From Stramenopiles sp. TOSAG23-6 (taxonomy: Eukaryota > Sar): DNA of 12,031 nucleotides. The translations under genes were made by a program, and so were the position numbers. Positions 1-5,478 of the stretch are shown here, one piece after another. The notes under the pieces are model-generated. The model saw nothing but the letters and a program-made list of their open reading frames with translations. It was not told the DNA's origin and searched no databases. How positions within the stretch are numbered: position 1 is the stretch's first letter; every line of letters starts with the position of its first letter. The stretch spans positions 1 through 12,031 of the forward strand of contig LT636224.1 of NCBI GenBank assembly GCA_900128565.1, in the 5' to 3' direction.

Positions 1-39
1 ATTTTGGAAAAATATTTCAAAAAAAATCTAAAAAAATTT

Positions 40-56
40 GTTAGGTACAAAATTTA
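40..56 (-). repeat. Palindromic TACCTAAC module, copy a
   Basis: In the minus direction this copy reads AAATTTTGTACCTAAC. It belongs to a family of six in this arm and the spacer, and lies next to a candidate transporter exon. The mirror is at 11976-11992. Confidence 0.5.
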
Positions 57-72
57 CTATAAAAAAAATTTA

Positions 73-225
73 GGTAAAAAATTGAAAAAAAATAAAACGT
101 GCATACTCATTACCAAATAATAATAAAACAATAACTGCTGTAAATCCAGAAATAATTGATACTAAAAACGTATGTAGTGTTAAAGTTGACAATATTGTTG
201 ATATACCCCCATGTTTTTTGGGTAA
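73..225 (-). CDS. Candidate further MFS exon (membrane helix)
   Basis: In the transporter's sense direction there is an open frame containing FLVSIISGFTAVIVLLLFG followed by NEYARF. This is a convincing single membrane helix capped by a charged end, similar in character to MFS TM6. A TTTTTAG acceptor-like site lies inside the frame, just before SIISGF, so the real exon may be only about 96-161. The first N-terminal helix of ERGIC/Erv41-type proteins is a weaker alternative. Exon borders and membership of the upstream gene are inferred from strand and order only. Confidence 0.28.
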
Positions 226-251
226 ATATTAAAAAAAAAAAATCTTTTAGG

Positions 252-268
252 TTTAGGTACAAAATTTT
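252..268 (-). repeat. Palindromic TACCTAA module, copy b
   Basis: In the minus direction this copy reads AAAATTTTGTACCTAAA, preceded by a T run and followed by CCTAAAAG. It lies in a putative transporter intron. The mirror is at 11764-11780. Confidence 0.5.
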
Positions 269-317
269 CAAAAAAAAAAAAATCGATTTTTTTGTTAAAA
301 AAAAAAATAAAATATAC

Positions 318-417
318 ATCATTATCATCCCACATACAATCAACAAGAATATATCAAATTCAATCACGTTTAGAAATGAAATTCATTTAAAAGAAAAATA
401 TATTGTTTGTTTTTCGC
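318..417 (-). CDS. Candidate fourth MFS exon with in-frame TGA
   Basis: Directly downstream of the foldback element, in the sense of the transporter gene, comes a TTTAG acceptor-like site. It is followed by a frame reading GEKQTIYFSF, a TGA stop (383-385), then a hydrophobic stretch with VIEFDIFLLIVCGMIMM, then a GTATAT donor-like site. The position after DILPRK and the G-E-K-x-x-x-x-F spacing recall the MFS segment between TM4 and TM5. However, the phase does not match the proposed exon 3 donor, and the TGA interrupts the frame. It may be a decayed exon, a wrongly placed exon, or chance in AT-rich DNA. Confidence 0.22.
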
Positions 418-430
418 CTAAAGTTAGGGT

Positions 431-569
431 TAGTGTTCTACGTATCTTTGGATTCCGTACCATTTTTTTCATACCTAAAAAACCTAAAAAAACTAAAAAA
501 CCTAAAAAACCTTTAAAAAAAAAAAAGTACAAAAAATTGGTACGGAATCCAAAGATACGTACAGCACTA
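431..569. mobile_element. MITE-like foldback element, 139 bp, with 7-bp target duplication
   Basis: Terminal inverted repeats of 32 bp (431-462 and 538-569) match at 30 positions. Both begin TAGTG and share TACGTATCTTTGGATTCCGT. The direct repeat GTTAGGG flanks the element at 423-429 and 570-576. The interior is a run of CCTAAAAAA-like units with no coding capacity. Inverted termini plus a target duplication are the hallmarks of a non-autonomous DNA transposon. The superfamily is not clear from a 7-bp duplication and these ends. It lies in a putative intron of the transporter gene. Because the duplicated target is itself TTAGGG-like, chance similarity of the flanks cannot be excluded. Confidence 0.7.
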
Positions 570-596
570 GTTAGGGGTAGGGTGTAAACAACGTAC

Positions 597-1532
597 ATTT
601 TTCGTGGAAGGATATCTCTCAACATTGACCGAGTTAATGGAACACTGAAGTAGCACAAAGAACCAAGAAGTGATGCAATATATATTGACGGTATTGATGG
701 GAAATATATATGTTTNGAAAATATTTAAAATTCAATTTTTTTCTACAGTTAGGTATGAAATTTTGTAAAAAAAAAACCTACTATTAGGGTTAGGTAATCG
801 AAATTGAAATGAATCATGAAAACATATATACCCAAATTGAAACAGCCAAGACACCACACCATTGTGATAATACTAACAATTGACGACGTCCTACGCCTAT
901 TCATTTGGTAATATGTCAAAAAAGTAGTTTTTTTTTGGTTAGATATAGAACATATAGAACTCTCTGTGAAAAAAATAGTGTAGATAACCAGATGAACAAC
1001 TCATTCGTGTTCATTCGTGTTCATTAGGTTTCATTAGGTTTCATTAGGGTGAGGATAAGTTACGATCACTAAGTCTACCTAAAAATGGGTAAAAGTATAT
1101 AGATAGAATTGACCCTGGAATGAATCGGTATGCCATGAACCACGCAATTTCCACTGGTTCGTCCTTGACATAGTAATATAAGTATTCTGTAATGCAAGGG
1201 AGAGATACTGAAATACATACAGCCCAACCTAGCATAACTTTAAGTATGTGGCCAATGATGCCTTCAGGTGTCATATTCAAACGAGCAGCTAGTTCGGCAC
1301 GATGAGCAAACTCATCTTCATCAACAAATAATTCCAAACCTGCAATCTTTGTTTTACTCTTCAACTTTGTGGCTTCTGAAAGTGTACATGCTGTAGCATA
1401 CCTTGCGCGACATTCTGGGCATCTTTTTGAAGTACCAGAAGCGGAAAAAAATATTTGTGAACATCCACCACAACATATATTTTTGCCAGTAGATTCCGGT
1501 AGCACTTTTTTCTCTTTTTGATGACCAAACAT
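597..1532 (-). CDS. MFS transporter with N-terminal zinc-ribbon-like segment (exons 1-3, 3' part unresolved)
   Basis: Exon 1 is 1064-1532, starting at the ATG at 1532 (the open frame upstream has only TTG). Residues 1-60 carry C21-x2-C24-x13-C38-x2-C41, a Cys4 zinc-ribbon-like knuckle, followed by an acidic stretch and two membrane helices (about 92-121 and 128-151). The exon ends in GRLSD plus one base. Removing a GT-AG intron (897-1063, GTAACT...AATAG) joins this in phase to exon 2 (832-896) and gives GRLSDRVGRR, the MFS loop 2-3 motif. Exon 2 continues as TM3 and ends at a GTATAT donor. Exon 3 (597-715) is a TM4-like frame with TRSMLRDILP, ending at a GTACGT donor. MFS proteins carry small solutes across membranes; the substrate is unknown. 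Reading exon 1 alone would falsely end it at 1044. Later exons are uncertain; the family usually has 12 helices. Confidence 0.75.
748..767 (-). repeat. Palindromic TACCTAAC module, copy c
   Basis: In the minus direction this copy reads TACAAAATTTCATACCTAAC followed by TGTAG, so the CTAAC sits where a branch point could act. It is inside the second transporter intron. The mirror is at 11265-11284. Confidence 0.55.
832..1063 (-). other. Transporter exon 2 and intron 1
   Basis: Intron 1 occupies 897-1063 (167 bp) with a GTAACT donor, a CTAAC element upstream of an A run, and an AATAG acceptor. It contains five 10-bp tandem units at 1001-1050. Exon 2 (832-896) supplies RVGRRQLLVLS and the third helix. 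The splice is supported because it restores an MFS motif across the junction in the correct phase. Confidence 0.7.
1001..1050. repeat. 10-bp tandem repeat, five units, inside intron 1
   Basis: Five consecutive decamers occur here: TCATTCGTGT twice, TCATTAGGTT twice and TCATTAGGGT once. They lie wholly inside transporter intron 1. The mirror is at 10982-11031. Confidence 0.85.
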
Positions 1533-1549
1533 AATCAATGATATGCTTT

Positions 1550-1666
1550 TGTGACAATGATGTTTATTCTCTCACTGAAAAAGTTTCTTGTGACAAAGAT
1601 GTTTGTTGTTTCGCTGAAAACGTTTCTTGCGACAATGATGTTTGTCCTCTCACTGAAAAAAGTGTT
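1550..1666. repeat. Three 39-bp tandem repeats, open on both strands
   Basis: The units are 1550-1588, 1589-1627 and 1628-1666. The length is a multiple of three and both strands stay open. The plus frame gives 13-residue units like CDNDVYSLTEKVS within a 62-codon frame starting at ATG 1538. The minus frame gives units like TSLSQETFS that end in a stop before the transporter ATG. Neither has a recognisable domain. The block sits in the 5' flank of the transporter and could be a minisatellite in its leader, the end of another gene, or a small Cys-containing repeat peptide. Confidence 0.6.
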
Positions 1667-1850
1667 TTCAAGCTATGTCTAGTAAAGATTTTAAGATTTT
1701 TATTGAACTTTCTACAATTTCAATGAATCGATACCGAAACCTTGAATGACCGATGCTTCGATAATAAATAAACCCCGAAATTTAAATCTCCTATATATTA
1801 AATTAATAAATTCAATAAATTCAAAATTATAAAGCTTACTCTTAAAAATG
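1667..1850. other. AT-rich intergenic stretch
   Basis: I see no gene here. The stretch joins the 39-bp repeats to the tRNA-like unit. Short open frames on both strands lack composition or motifs that would support them. The mirror is at 10182-10365. Confidence 0.5.
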
Positions 1851-1918
1851 CTCAGATGACATGCGTTTACCAGGTGATGGATTCCAAATCTCACCCATTA
1901 GACCACTATACCATCTAC
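1851..1918 (-). tRNA. tRNA-like unit, probably degenerate
   Basis: On the minus strand this 68-nt unit begins with a stem that closes on its 3' end (AGATG with CATCT, plus one G-T pair). It contains a perfect Pol III A box, TGGTATAGTGG. It then forms a hairpin GGTGA...TCACC whose loop TTTGGAA would present a UGG (Pro) anticodon after T33. A T5 run follows at 1844-1848. The T arm is poor (one mismatch and no TTCGA loop), and the anticodon stem has a 2-base bulge. It may be a tRNA pseudogene, a tRNA-derived repeat head or an unusual small Pol III RNA. Confidence 0.3.
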
Positions 1919-1998
1919 TATATAAAATTCTTTGTACTGTTTTTATTATAACTTTTTTAATCTTGATAAAATTAAAAAATAATATTTCATATCTGGAA

Positions 1999-2058
1999 TA
2001 CACACGAAATACAAAAAATATCTACAAGTACACACGAAATACAAAAAATATCTACAAT
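1999..2058. repeat. 30-bp tandem duplication
   Basis: Two nearly identical 30-bp units (1999-2028, 2029-2058) contain CACGAAATACAAAAAATATC. The sub-motif TTTGTATTTCGTGT (minus direction) recurs near 3630-3650, after the ankyrin remnant. The mirror is at 9974-10033. Confidence 0.85.
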
Positions 2059-2070
2059 TTTTTTTGTCCT

Positions 2071-2174
2071 TTTTTGCTTTTGCTTTTGCTTTTGTTGCTT
2101 TTGCTTTTGTTGCTTTTGGTTTTGTTGCTTTTGCTTTTGTTGCTTTTGCTTTTGTTGCTTTTGTTGCTTTTGCT
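2071..2174. repeat. TTTGCT/TTTGTTGCT microsatellite
   Basis: About 100 bp is built from TTTTGC and TTTTGTTGC units. It creates long Leu-, Phe/Ala- or Gln/Lys-only frames that I do not consider genes. It ends 70 bp upstream of the tRNA-Lys gene. Confidence 0.9.
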
Positions 2175-2244
2175 GTACGTACATTTAGACCGTGTAGATT
2201 TCGTGTTCGATTGATGGATTGTTCTTTGCAACTCAGTCGCCGTG

Positions 2245-2317
2245 ACCCGTCTAGCTCAGTTGGCAGAGCGCCAGACTCTTAATCTGGTGGTCGTGGGTTC
2301 GAGCCCCACGGTGGGTG
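2245..2317 (+). tRNA. tRNA-Lys(CUU)
   Basis: This is a complete 73-nt cloverleaf. The acceptor ACCCGTC pairs with GGTGGGT (two G-T pairs, discriminator G) and the D stem GCTC with GAGC. The anticodon stem CCAGA/TCTGG holds the loop CTCTTAA with anticodon CTT at 2278-2280. The T stem GTGGG/CCCAC holds the loop TTCGAGC. A and B boxes are canonical, there is no intron and CCA is not encoded, as in eukaryotic nuclear genes. The 1-72 pair is A-T, where I recall G-C as usual for this tRNA. Pol III T runs follow. Confidence 0.97.
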
Positions 2318-2329
2318 TTTTGTTTTTTT
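2318..2329 (+). terminator. RNA polymerase III terminator of tRNA-Lys
   Basis: T4 (2318-2321) and T7 (2323-2329) immediately follow the discriminator base, the usual Pol III stop signal. Confidence 0.85.
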
Positions 2330-2580
2330 GGCCTATAATATTATACGCTTTCGTATTTATAGTCTTTTTTTTTTTTTTTTTGAGATTTAGAATTTTAGAT
2401 TTGAAATTTGAAATTCTGCCGTTAAATTTTTTTTTCAAGATTTTAAATTCTGAATTTTGTAAAATACGGCTACAGGTGCTCTGTGTGAATTAATTGGAAT
2501 TGGAATTTGGATACGTACGTTATAATCGTAATGTAAAATACATTCGTCCTAAATTAGTTGTAAGCACCAAAAAAAAGAAA

Positions 2581-3258
2581 ATGACTATGAGTATCAAGAA
2601 GTGTCTTTCAAGTATTATGCTTATTACGATAAGCTATTTTTCGTTTGCAGCACCACAATCTCAACCACAACAACCACTAACACCACCAGCATCTCCACCA
2701 ACACAACAACTAGCATCTCCACCAGAACAACAACCACCAGCACCAGTAACACAATTACAGGGAAATGTTACCGGCGGTCACGGTCATGGTGGTGCACAAG
2801 CAGACGCAAACGCAAAAGTAGCAGCAAAAGCGGAGGCAGACGCAAAAGCAGCAGCAGAAGAAGCAAAGGCAGCAAAAGAATTGGCAGAAGCAGAAATACA
2901 AGCAGAAGCAGCGAAAGCTGCGACGTGTACTGCCCATTCAGACTGTAGTGATGAGGAATATTGCTCAGCGAATAAAGTGTGCACCAAGAGGCTTGAGTTG
3001 ACTAAAGTCTGCAAAGACGACCACGAGTGTCTTTCAGATTGGTGCGAAAAAGAAGAAGCTACATCGATAGACAAAACATGCCTACCATGGCACGCGCACG
3101 CCGACGATATAGACGATACAAATTTTCCCTCTTGGTGGATACTTCTTTTGGCTATTGGTTTGCCACTGTGTACTGTGTGTATTTGCATTGGAAGTTTAGG
3201 ATACTTTGGTGTCATAGTATGCTCAAGACTTACCAGTAAGCCCAAGACTTACCAGTAA
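2581..3258 (+). CDS. Secreted/type I membrane protein with eight-cysteine domain
   Basis: I start the 225-residue protein at ATG 2581; the frame extends upstream only to a TTG at 2494. Residues 1-24 are a signal peptide (ending SYFSFAA). Then come a Pro/Gln-rich linker (26-60), an NVT glycosylation site (62-64), a Gly-His patch, an Ala/Glu/Lys helix (73-114) and a cysteine-rich domain with Cys 116, 122, 128, 134, 144, 150, 155 and 167. The protein ends with an acidic/His stretch, a membrane helix (about 185-214) and an 11-residue tail. The CxxxxxC...YC...C spacing recalls small extracellular disulfide domains (Dickkopf- or EGF-like), but I cannot assign a family. It is probably a surface protein with its N-terminus outside. 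The tail is cut short by 19-bp repeats. Confidence 0.8.
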   Translation: MTMSIKKCLSSIMLITISYFSFAAPQSQPQQPLTPPASPPTQQLASPPEQQPPAPVTQLQGNVTGGHGHGGAQADANAKVAAKAEADAKAAAEEAKAAKELAEAEIQAEAAKAATCTAHSDCSDEEYCSANKVCTKRLELTKVCKDDHECLSDWCEKEEATSIDKTCLPWHAHADDIDDTNFPSWWILLLAIGLPLCTVCICIGSLGYFGVIVCSRLTSKPKTYQ

Positions 3259-3280
3259 GCCCAAGACTTACCAGTAGGCC
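3224..3280. repeat. Three 19-bp tandem repeats across the 3' end of the eight-cysteine protein gene
   Basis: The units CAAGACTTACCAGTAAGCC (3224-3242, 3243-3261) and a third with one change (3262-3280) overlap the stop codon at 3256-3258. Since 19 is not a multiple of three, copy number sets the reading frame of the tail. Each unit also contains GTAAG and TTACCAG, resembling splice donor and acceptor sites. Confidence 0.9.
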
Positions 3281-3335
3281 TCCACCTACCCAGCAACATT
3301 GTGTTCAGCTACCCACTGTTGTGGAAGTTGTGACA

Positions 3336-3374
3336 CAATAAAATATTGTAGCTATTGCATATAATATTTTATTG
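3336..3374. promoter_or_regulatory. Palindromic polyadenylation signal
   Basis: CAATAAAATATT (3336-3347) is perfectly inverted as AATATTTTATTG (3363-3374) around a 15-nt loop. This puts AATAAA on both strands. It lies about 80 bp after the stop of the eight-cysteine protein gene and could end transcripts arriving from either side. Confidence 0.55.
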
Positions 3375-3393
3375 GGTTATATATAAATCAAGT

Positions 3394-3596
3394 TCCATCG
3401 TTGCAAAACTTATCAAAAAAGGTGCTAATGTTAATAAGGGTTGTCCCCATGATCAGACCAATTGGACCCCATTGCGTGTTGCTTCAGAGAATGGTAATAC
3501 CTCAGTAGTTCAACTACTTCTTGAAGCTGGTGCTGAGATGTGAACGTCTTGACAAAAGAACAGAAAGAAGAAGCACGTATCTTTGCTGCTAATTAA
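3394..3596 (+). pseudogene. Ankyrin-repeat gene remnant, 5'-truncated and frameshifted
   Basis: The frame reads the second half of one ankyrin repeat (VAKLIKKGANVN), then a nearly full repeat with TPLRVASENGN and VVQLLLEAGAE. It then meets TGA at 3541-3543. Shifting frame at 3538-3540 continues as VNVLTKEQKEEARIFAAN to TAA 3594-3596, a plausible capping helix, so about two extra bases or one missing base broke it. No in-frame ATG or first half of the leading repeat lies upstream; the eight-cysteine gene and its poly(A) signal are there instead. Ankyrin repeats bind protein partners. The fragment is probably dead, although an exon with an unseen splice is possible. Confidence 0.65.
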
Positions 3597-3753
3597 ACAT
3601 TTAAAGAAATAGAAATTAAATAAATTTGTATTTCGATTTGTATTTCGTGTTTTTTTTAAAGACAAAAAAAATTGAAAATCTCAAAAAGAAAGATACTGTT
3701 TTTGTTTTTTTGGATCATCTTTTACAGTTTGAACGCCGTATTGTTTTGTTTAG

Positions 3754-4746
3754 ATGTTGATTCGATATTGTACGATGGCAAAACAAACATATAGAATAAA
3801 ATGGCTTATATTAGTATATTTTATTTCGTTATTTAAAATAACAAATTGTTTGAAGAGAAATATAGGTAATAAAATGCAGGCTAACGTATATGTCTGTGAT
3901 TGCACACTATCGAACGCATCCCCGTGTAGAGAACAGTGTATTGCAGTTGCACGTACAGCATATGTGACAAATGAAAAGCAAAAGTATCAGCAAGTATATC
4001 ATGGAAACACTTTCGACACAAGTACTGATAGAAAAACTGGTACTCAAAGTAAGGATAATAAAGAGACCGATAGGGCTTTGTCCAAAAATGTACAAAACGA
4101 AACAAAATATGAAGAGCATATCAATGATAGTATCAAGGGTGTTAAAAAAGAATTAGATAAAAGTAGTTATAATAATAATATATTGAACAACGCTGATACT
4201 GGTAATCCAAGATTTCGAAACAAAGAATATGTTAAAGAAAAAGATGTTAAAAAAGAAAATGGGAAAGAAAAAGATGTTAAAAAAGAAGATGTTAAAAAAG
4301 AATATGGTAAAGAAAAAGATGTTAAAAAAGAATATGGGAAAGAAACAGATGTTAAAAAAGAATATGGTAAAGAAAAAGATGTTAAAAAAGAATATGGTAA
4401 AAAAGAATATGGTAAAGAAAAACATGTTAAAAAAGAATATGGTAAAAAAGAATATGATAAAGAAAAAGATGTTAGTACCAATACTGTTGTACCTAAGGAA
4501 TTAGCGTTTGAAAAGAATGACGTGTATACCACCGACGTAGAAGATATTGCCGAGAATAATGTAAATCAAGATGCGACACGTTTTAGAGAGATTGACAATT
4601 CTCAATATGATGAACAAATTTTGAAGGTCAAACATGAAATTGAAAAGGTAAATCAAAGAATTCTGTTAGAAAAAAATGAAATTCAACTACAAAAAGTTGA
4701 AGATAAAATTGACTATCTTCAACAAAGACTTACATTTCTATCTTAA
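3754..4746 (+). CDS. Secreted Lys/Glu-repeat protein with C-terminal coiled coil
   Basis: The frame has 330 codons from ATG 3754; an alternative ATG at 3775 begins a better signal peptide (MAKQTYRIKW followed by LILVYFISLF), giving 323 residues. After the signal come five cysteines (32, 48, 50, 58, 62, including CDC and CREQC). A polar stretch rich in Asn, Lys and Thr follows, then residues 160-239 made of imperfect ten-residue units of the type VKKEYGKEKD. An acidic spacer leads to a heptad-rich coiled coil (about 281-330). I know no family. The layout resembles secreted or surface repeat proteins of AT-rich protists. It has the same orientation as the eight-cysteine gene, separated by the ankyrin remnant. 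The repeat leaves several other frames open, which are shadows. Confidence 0.75.
   Translation: MLIRYCTMAKQTYRIKWLILVYFISLFKITNCLKRNIGNKMQANVYVCDCTLSNASPCREQCIAVARTAYVTNEKQKYQQVYHGNTFDTSTDRKTGTQSKDNKETDRALSKNVQNETKYEEHINDSIKGVKKELDKSSYNNNILNNADTGNPRFRNKEYVKEKDVKKENGKEKDVKKEDVKKEYGKEKDVKKEYGKETDVKKEYGKEKDVKKEYGKKEYGKEKHVKKEYGKKEYDKEKDVSTNTVVPKELAFEKNDVYTTDVEDIAENNVNQDATRFREIDNSQYDEQILKVKHEIEKVNQRILLEKNEIQLQKVEDKIDYLQQRLTFLS
4231..4470. repeat. Coding 30-bp repeat array
   Basis: Eighty codons of GTTAAAAAAGAATATGGTAA-type units code the VKKEYGKEKD repeats. Unit length varies in whole codons, because half-units (KKEYG, KKEDV) are inserted, so the frame is kept. Unlike the 19-bp array, changes here alter length without breaking the protein. 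The mirror is at 7562-7801. Confidence 0.85.
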
Positions 4747-4899
4747 AATATAAAATTGATTATCTATAACAAAGATTTTATTTTTTATTTGGGGTATTTG
4801 TACAATGTGTTTAATATTAAGTAGTAGTATTTGTTTGAAAACATGCTTATGAAATGTTTGCAAGAGTAAATTTTGCTTAGTATTCCGCTTCTGTTTACA

Positions 4900-5030
4900 T
4901 ACTGTATTTTATTTATTCTATAGATGGTGATTTTACTCACTAAAATGAAATGAGTAAATCTGGAATACATTTTAGTGAGTTTTAGTGAGTAAAATCATCA
5001 TAATAGATCTAGGATAAATAAAATACAGTA
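4900..5030. mobile_element. TA-flanked foldback element, 131 bp
   Basis: The ends are inverted: TACTGTATTTTATTTAT at 4900 matches the reverse complement of the right end at 5030 exactly. The inner block GATTTTACTCACTAAAA is inverted as well. Both ends are TA, compatible with TA target duplications of Tc1/mariner-type MITEs, with a terminus starting CTGTATTTT. There is no coding content. The arms differ by short insertions (an extra ACTCACTAAA unit on the right), so it is an aged or imperfect hairpin. Confidence 0.5.
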
Positions 5031-5153
5031 CTTATTTTTTTTTTTTCCAATTTGGTATACTTAGGGTTAGGGTTTTTTTTTGAAGGTAATCGTATAAAAA
5101 ATCAAAAAATCATTAAAATTGTGACTCGTTGAACCAAGTCGAAGTTGACCGCC

Positions 5154-5182
5154 GTCTTCTTCTCTCTCTCTCTCTCTTCTCT
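5154..5182. repeat. CT microsatellite
   Basis: A TCT/CT tract lies about 300 bp upstream of the membrane-protein gene starting at 5479 and could be leader or promoter sequence. The mirror is at 6850-6878. Confidence 0.8.
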
Positions 5183-5478
5183 CACTGTTTCTTTCTTTTT
5201 TTAAAGTAAACAGAGTACTTACATAGCGTCAATATCTCGCACAACATATTATTGTTTACTATACTATTTCTATACTGGCTTATTTCAGTGTTTTCATCAC
5301 AATACAGCAATATTGTAGAACTGCTTCCAACGGTGCTGACATCATACAAAGTAAAATTTTTGAAAAGTACTATTGAAATTCTTTCTAGTCAAATCATAGT
5401 CAATATATGCGTGTTGACAATACTATCAAATACAAACTGTATTATTGAGTTACCACACACAATTTTCAAAAAAGTACA

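Larger units (their letters stand above)
4747..5478. other. Intergenic region with foldback element, TTAGGG copies and CT tract
   Basis: No gene that I can defend lies here. It holds a TA-flanked foldback (4900-5030), two TTAGGG units (5061-5072) and a CT microsatellite (5154-5182). A 62-codon open stretch before the next gene (about 5288-5475) starts after a TTTCAG acceptor-like site and ends at a GTACAA donor-like site; it has no ATG and I leave it unassigned. The mirror is at 6554-7285. Confidence 0.5.

Noticed and set aside
156-587. 143-codon plus-strand frame and its reverse-strand partners
   Set aside because: It runs through A/T homopolymers and the whole foldback element, has Lys-only stretches and no domain, and is better explained as intron sequence.
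1001-1666. CRISPR-like array
   Set aside because: The 10-bp and 39-bp units are adjacent tandem copies without unique spacers, in a eukaryotic context.
1987-2214. Long Leu-, Phe/Ala- and Gln/Lys-rich frames
   Set aside because: They are translations of a TTTTGC microsatellite and stay open in several frames only because the unit lacks stops.
2245-2317. Bacterial or organellar tRNA
   Set aside because: CCA is not encoded, Pol III T runs follow, and the neighbouring genes have nuclear-type introns and poly(A) signals.
2601-3245. Overlapping frames on both strands inside the eight-cysteine gene
   Set aside because: They are shadows of a repetitive Ala/Pro/Gln coding region. Only the annotated frame has a signal peptide, cysteine spacing and a membrane helix.
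4153-4532. Phe/Ile/Ser-rich minus frames and a Met-Leu-Lys plus frame
   Set aside because: They are alternative readings of the 30-bp Lys/Glu repeat array.
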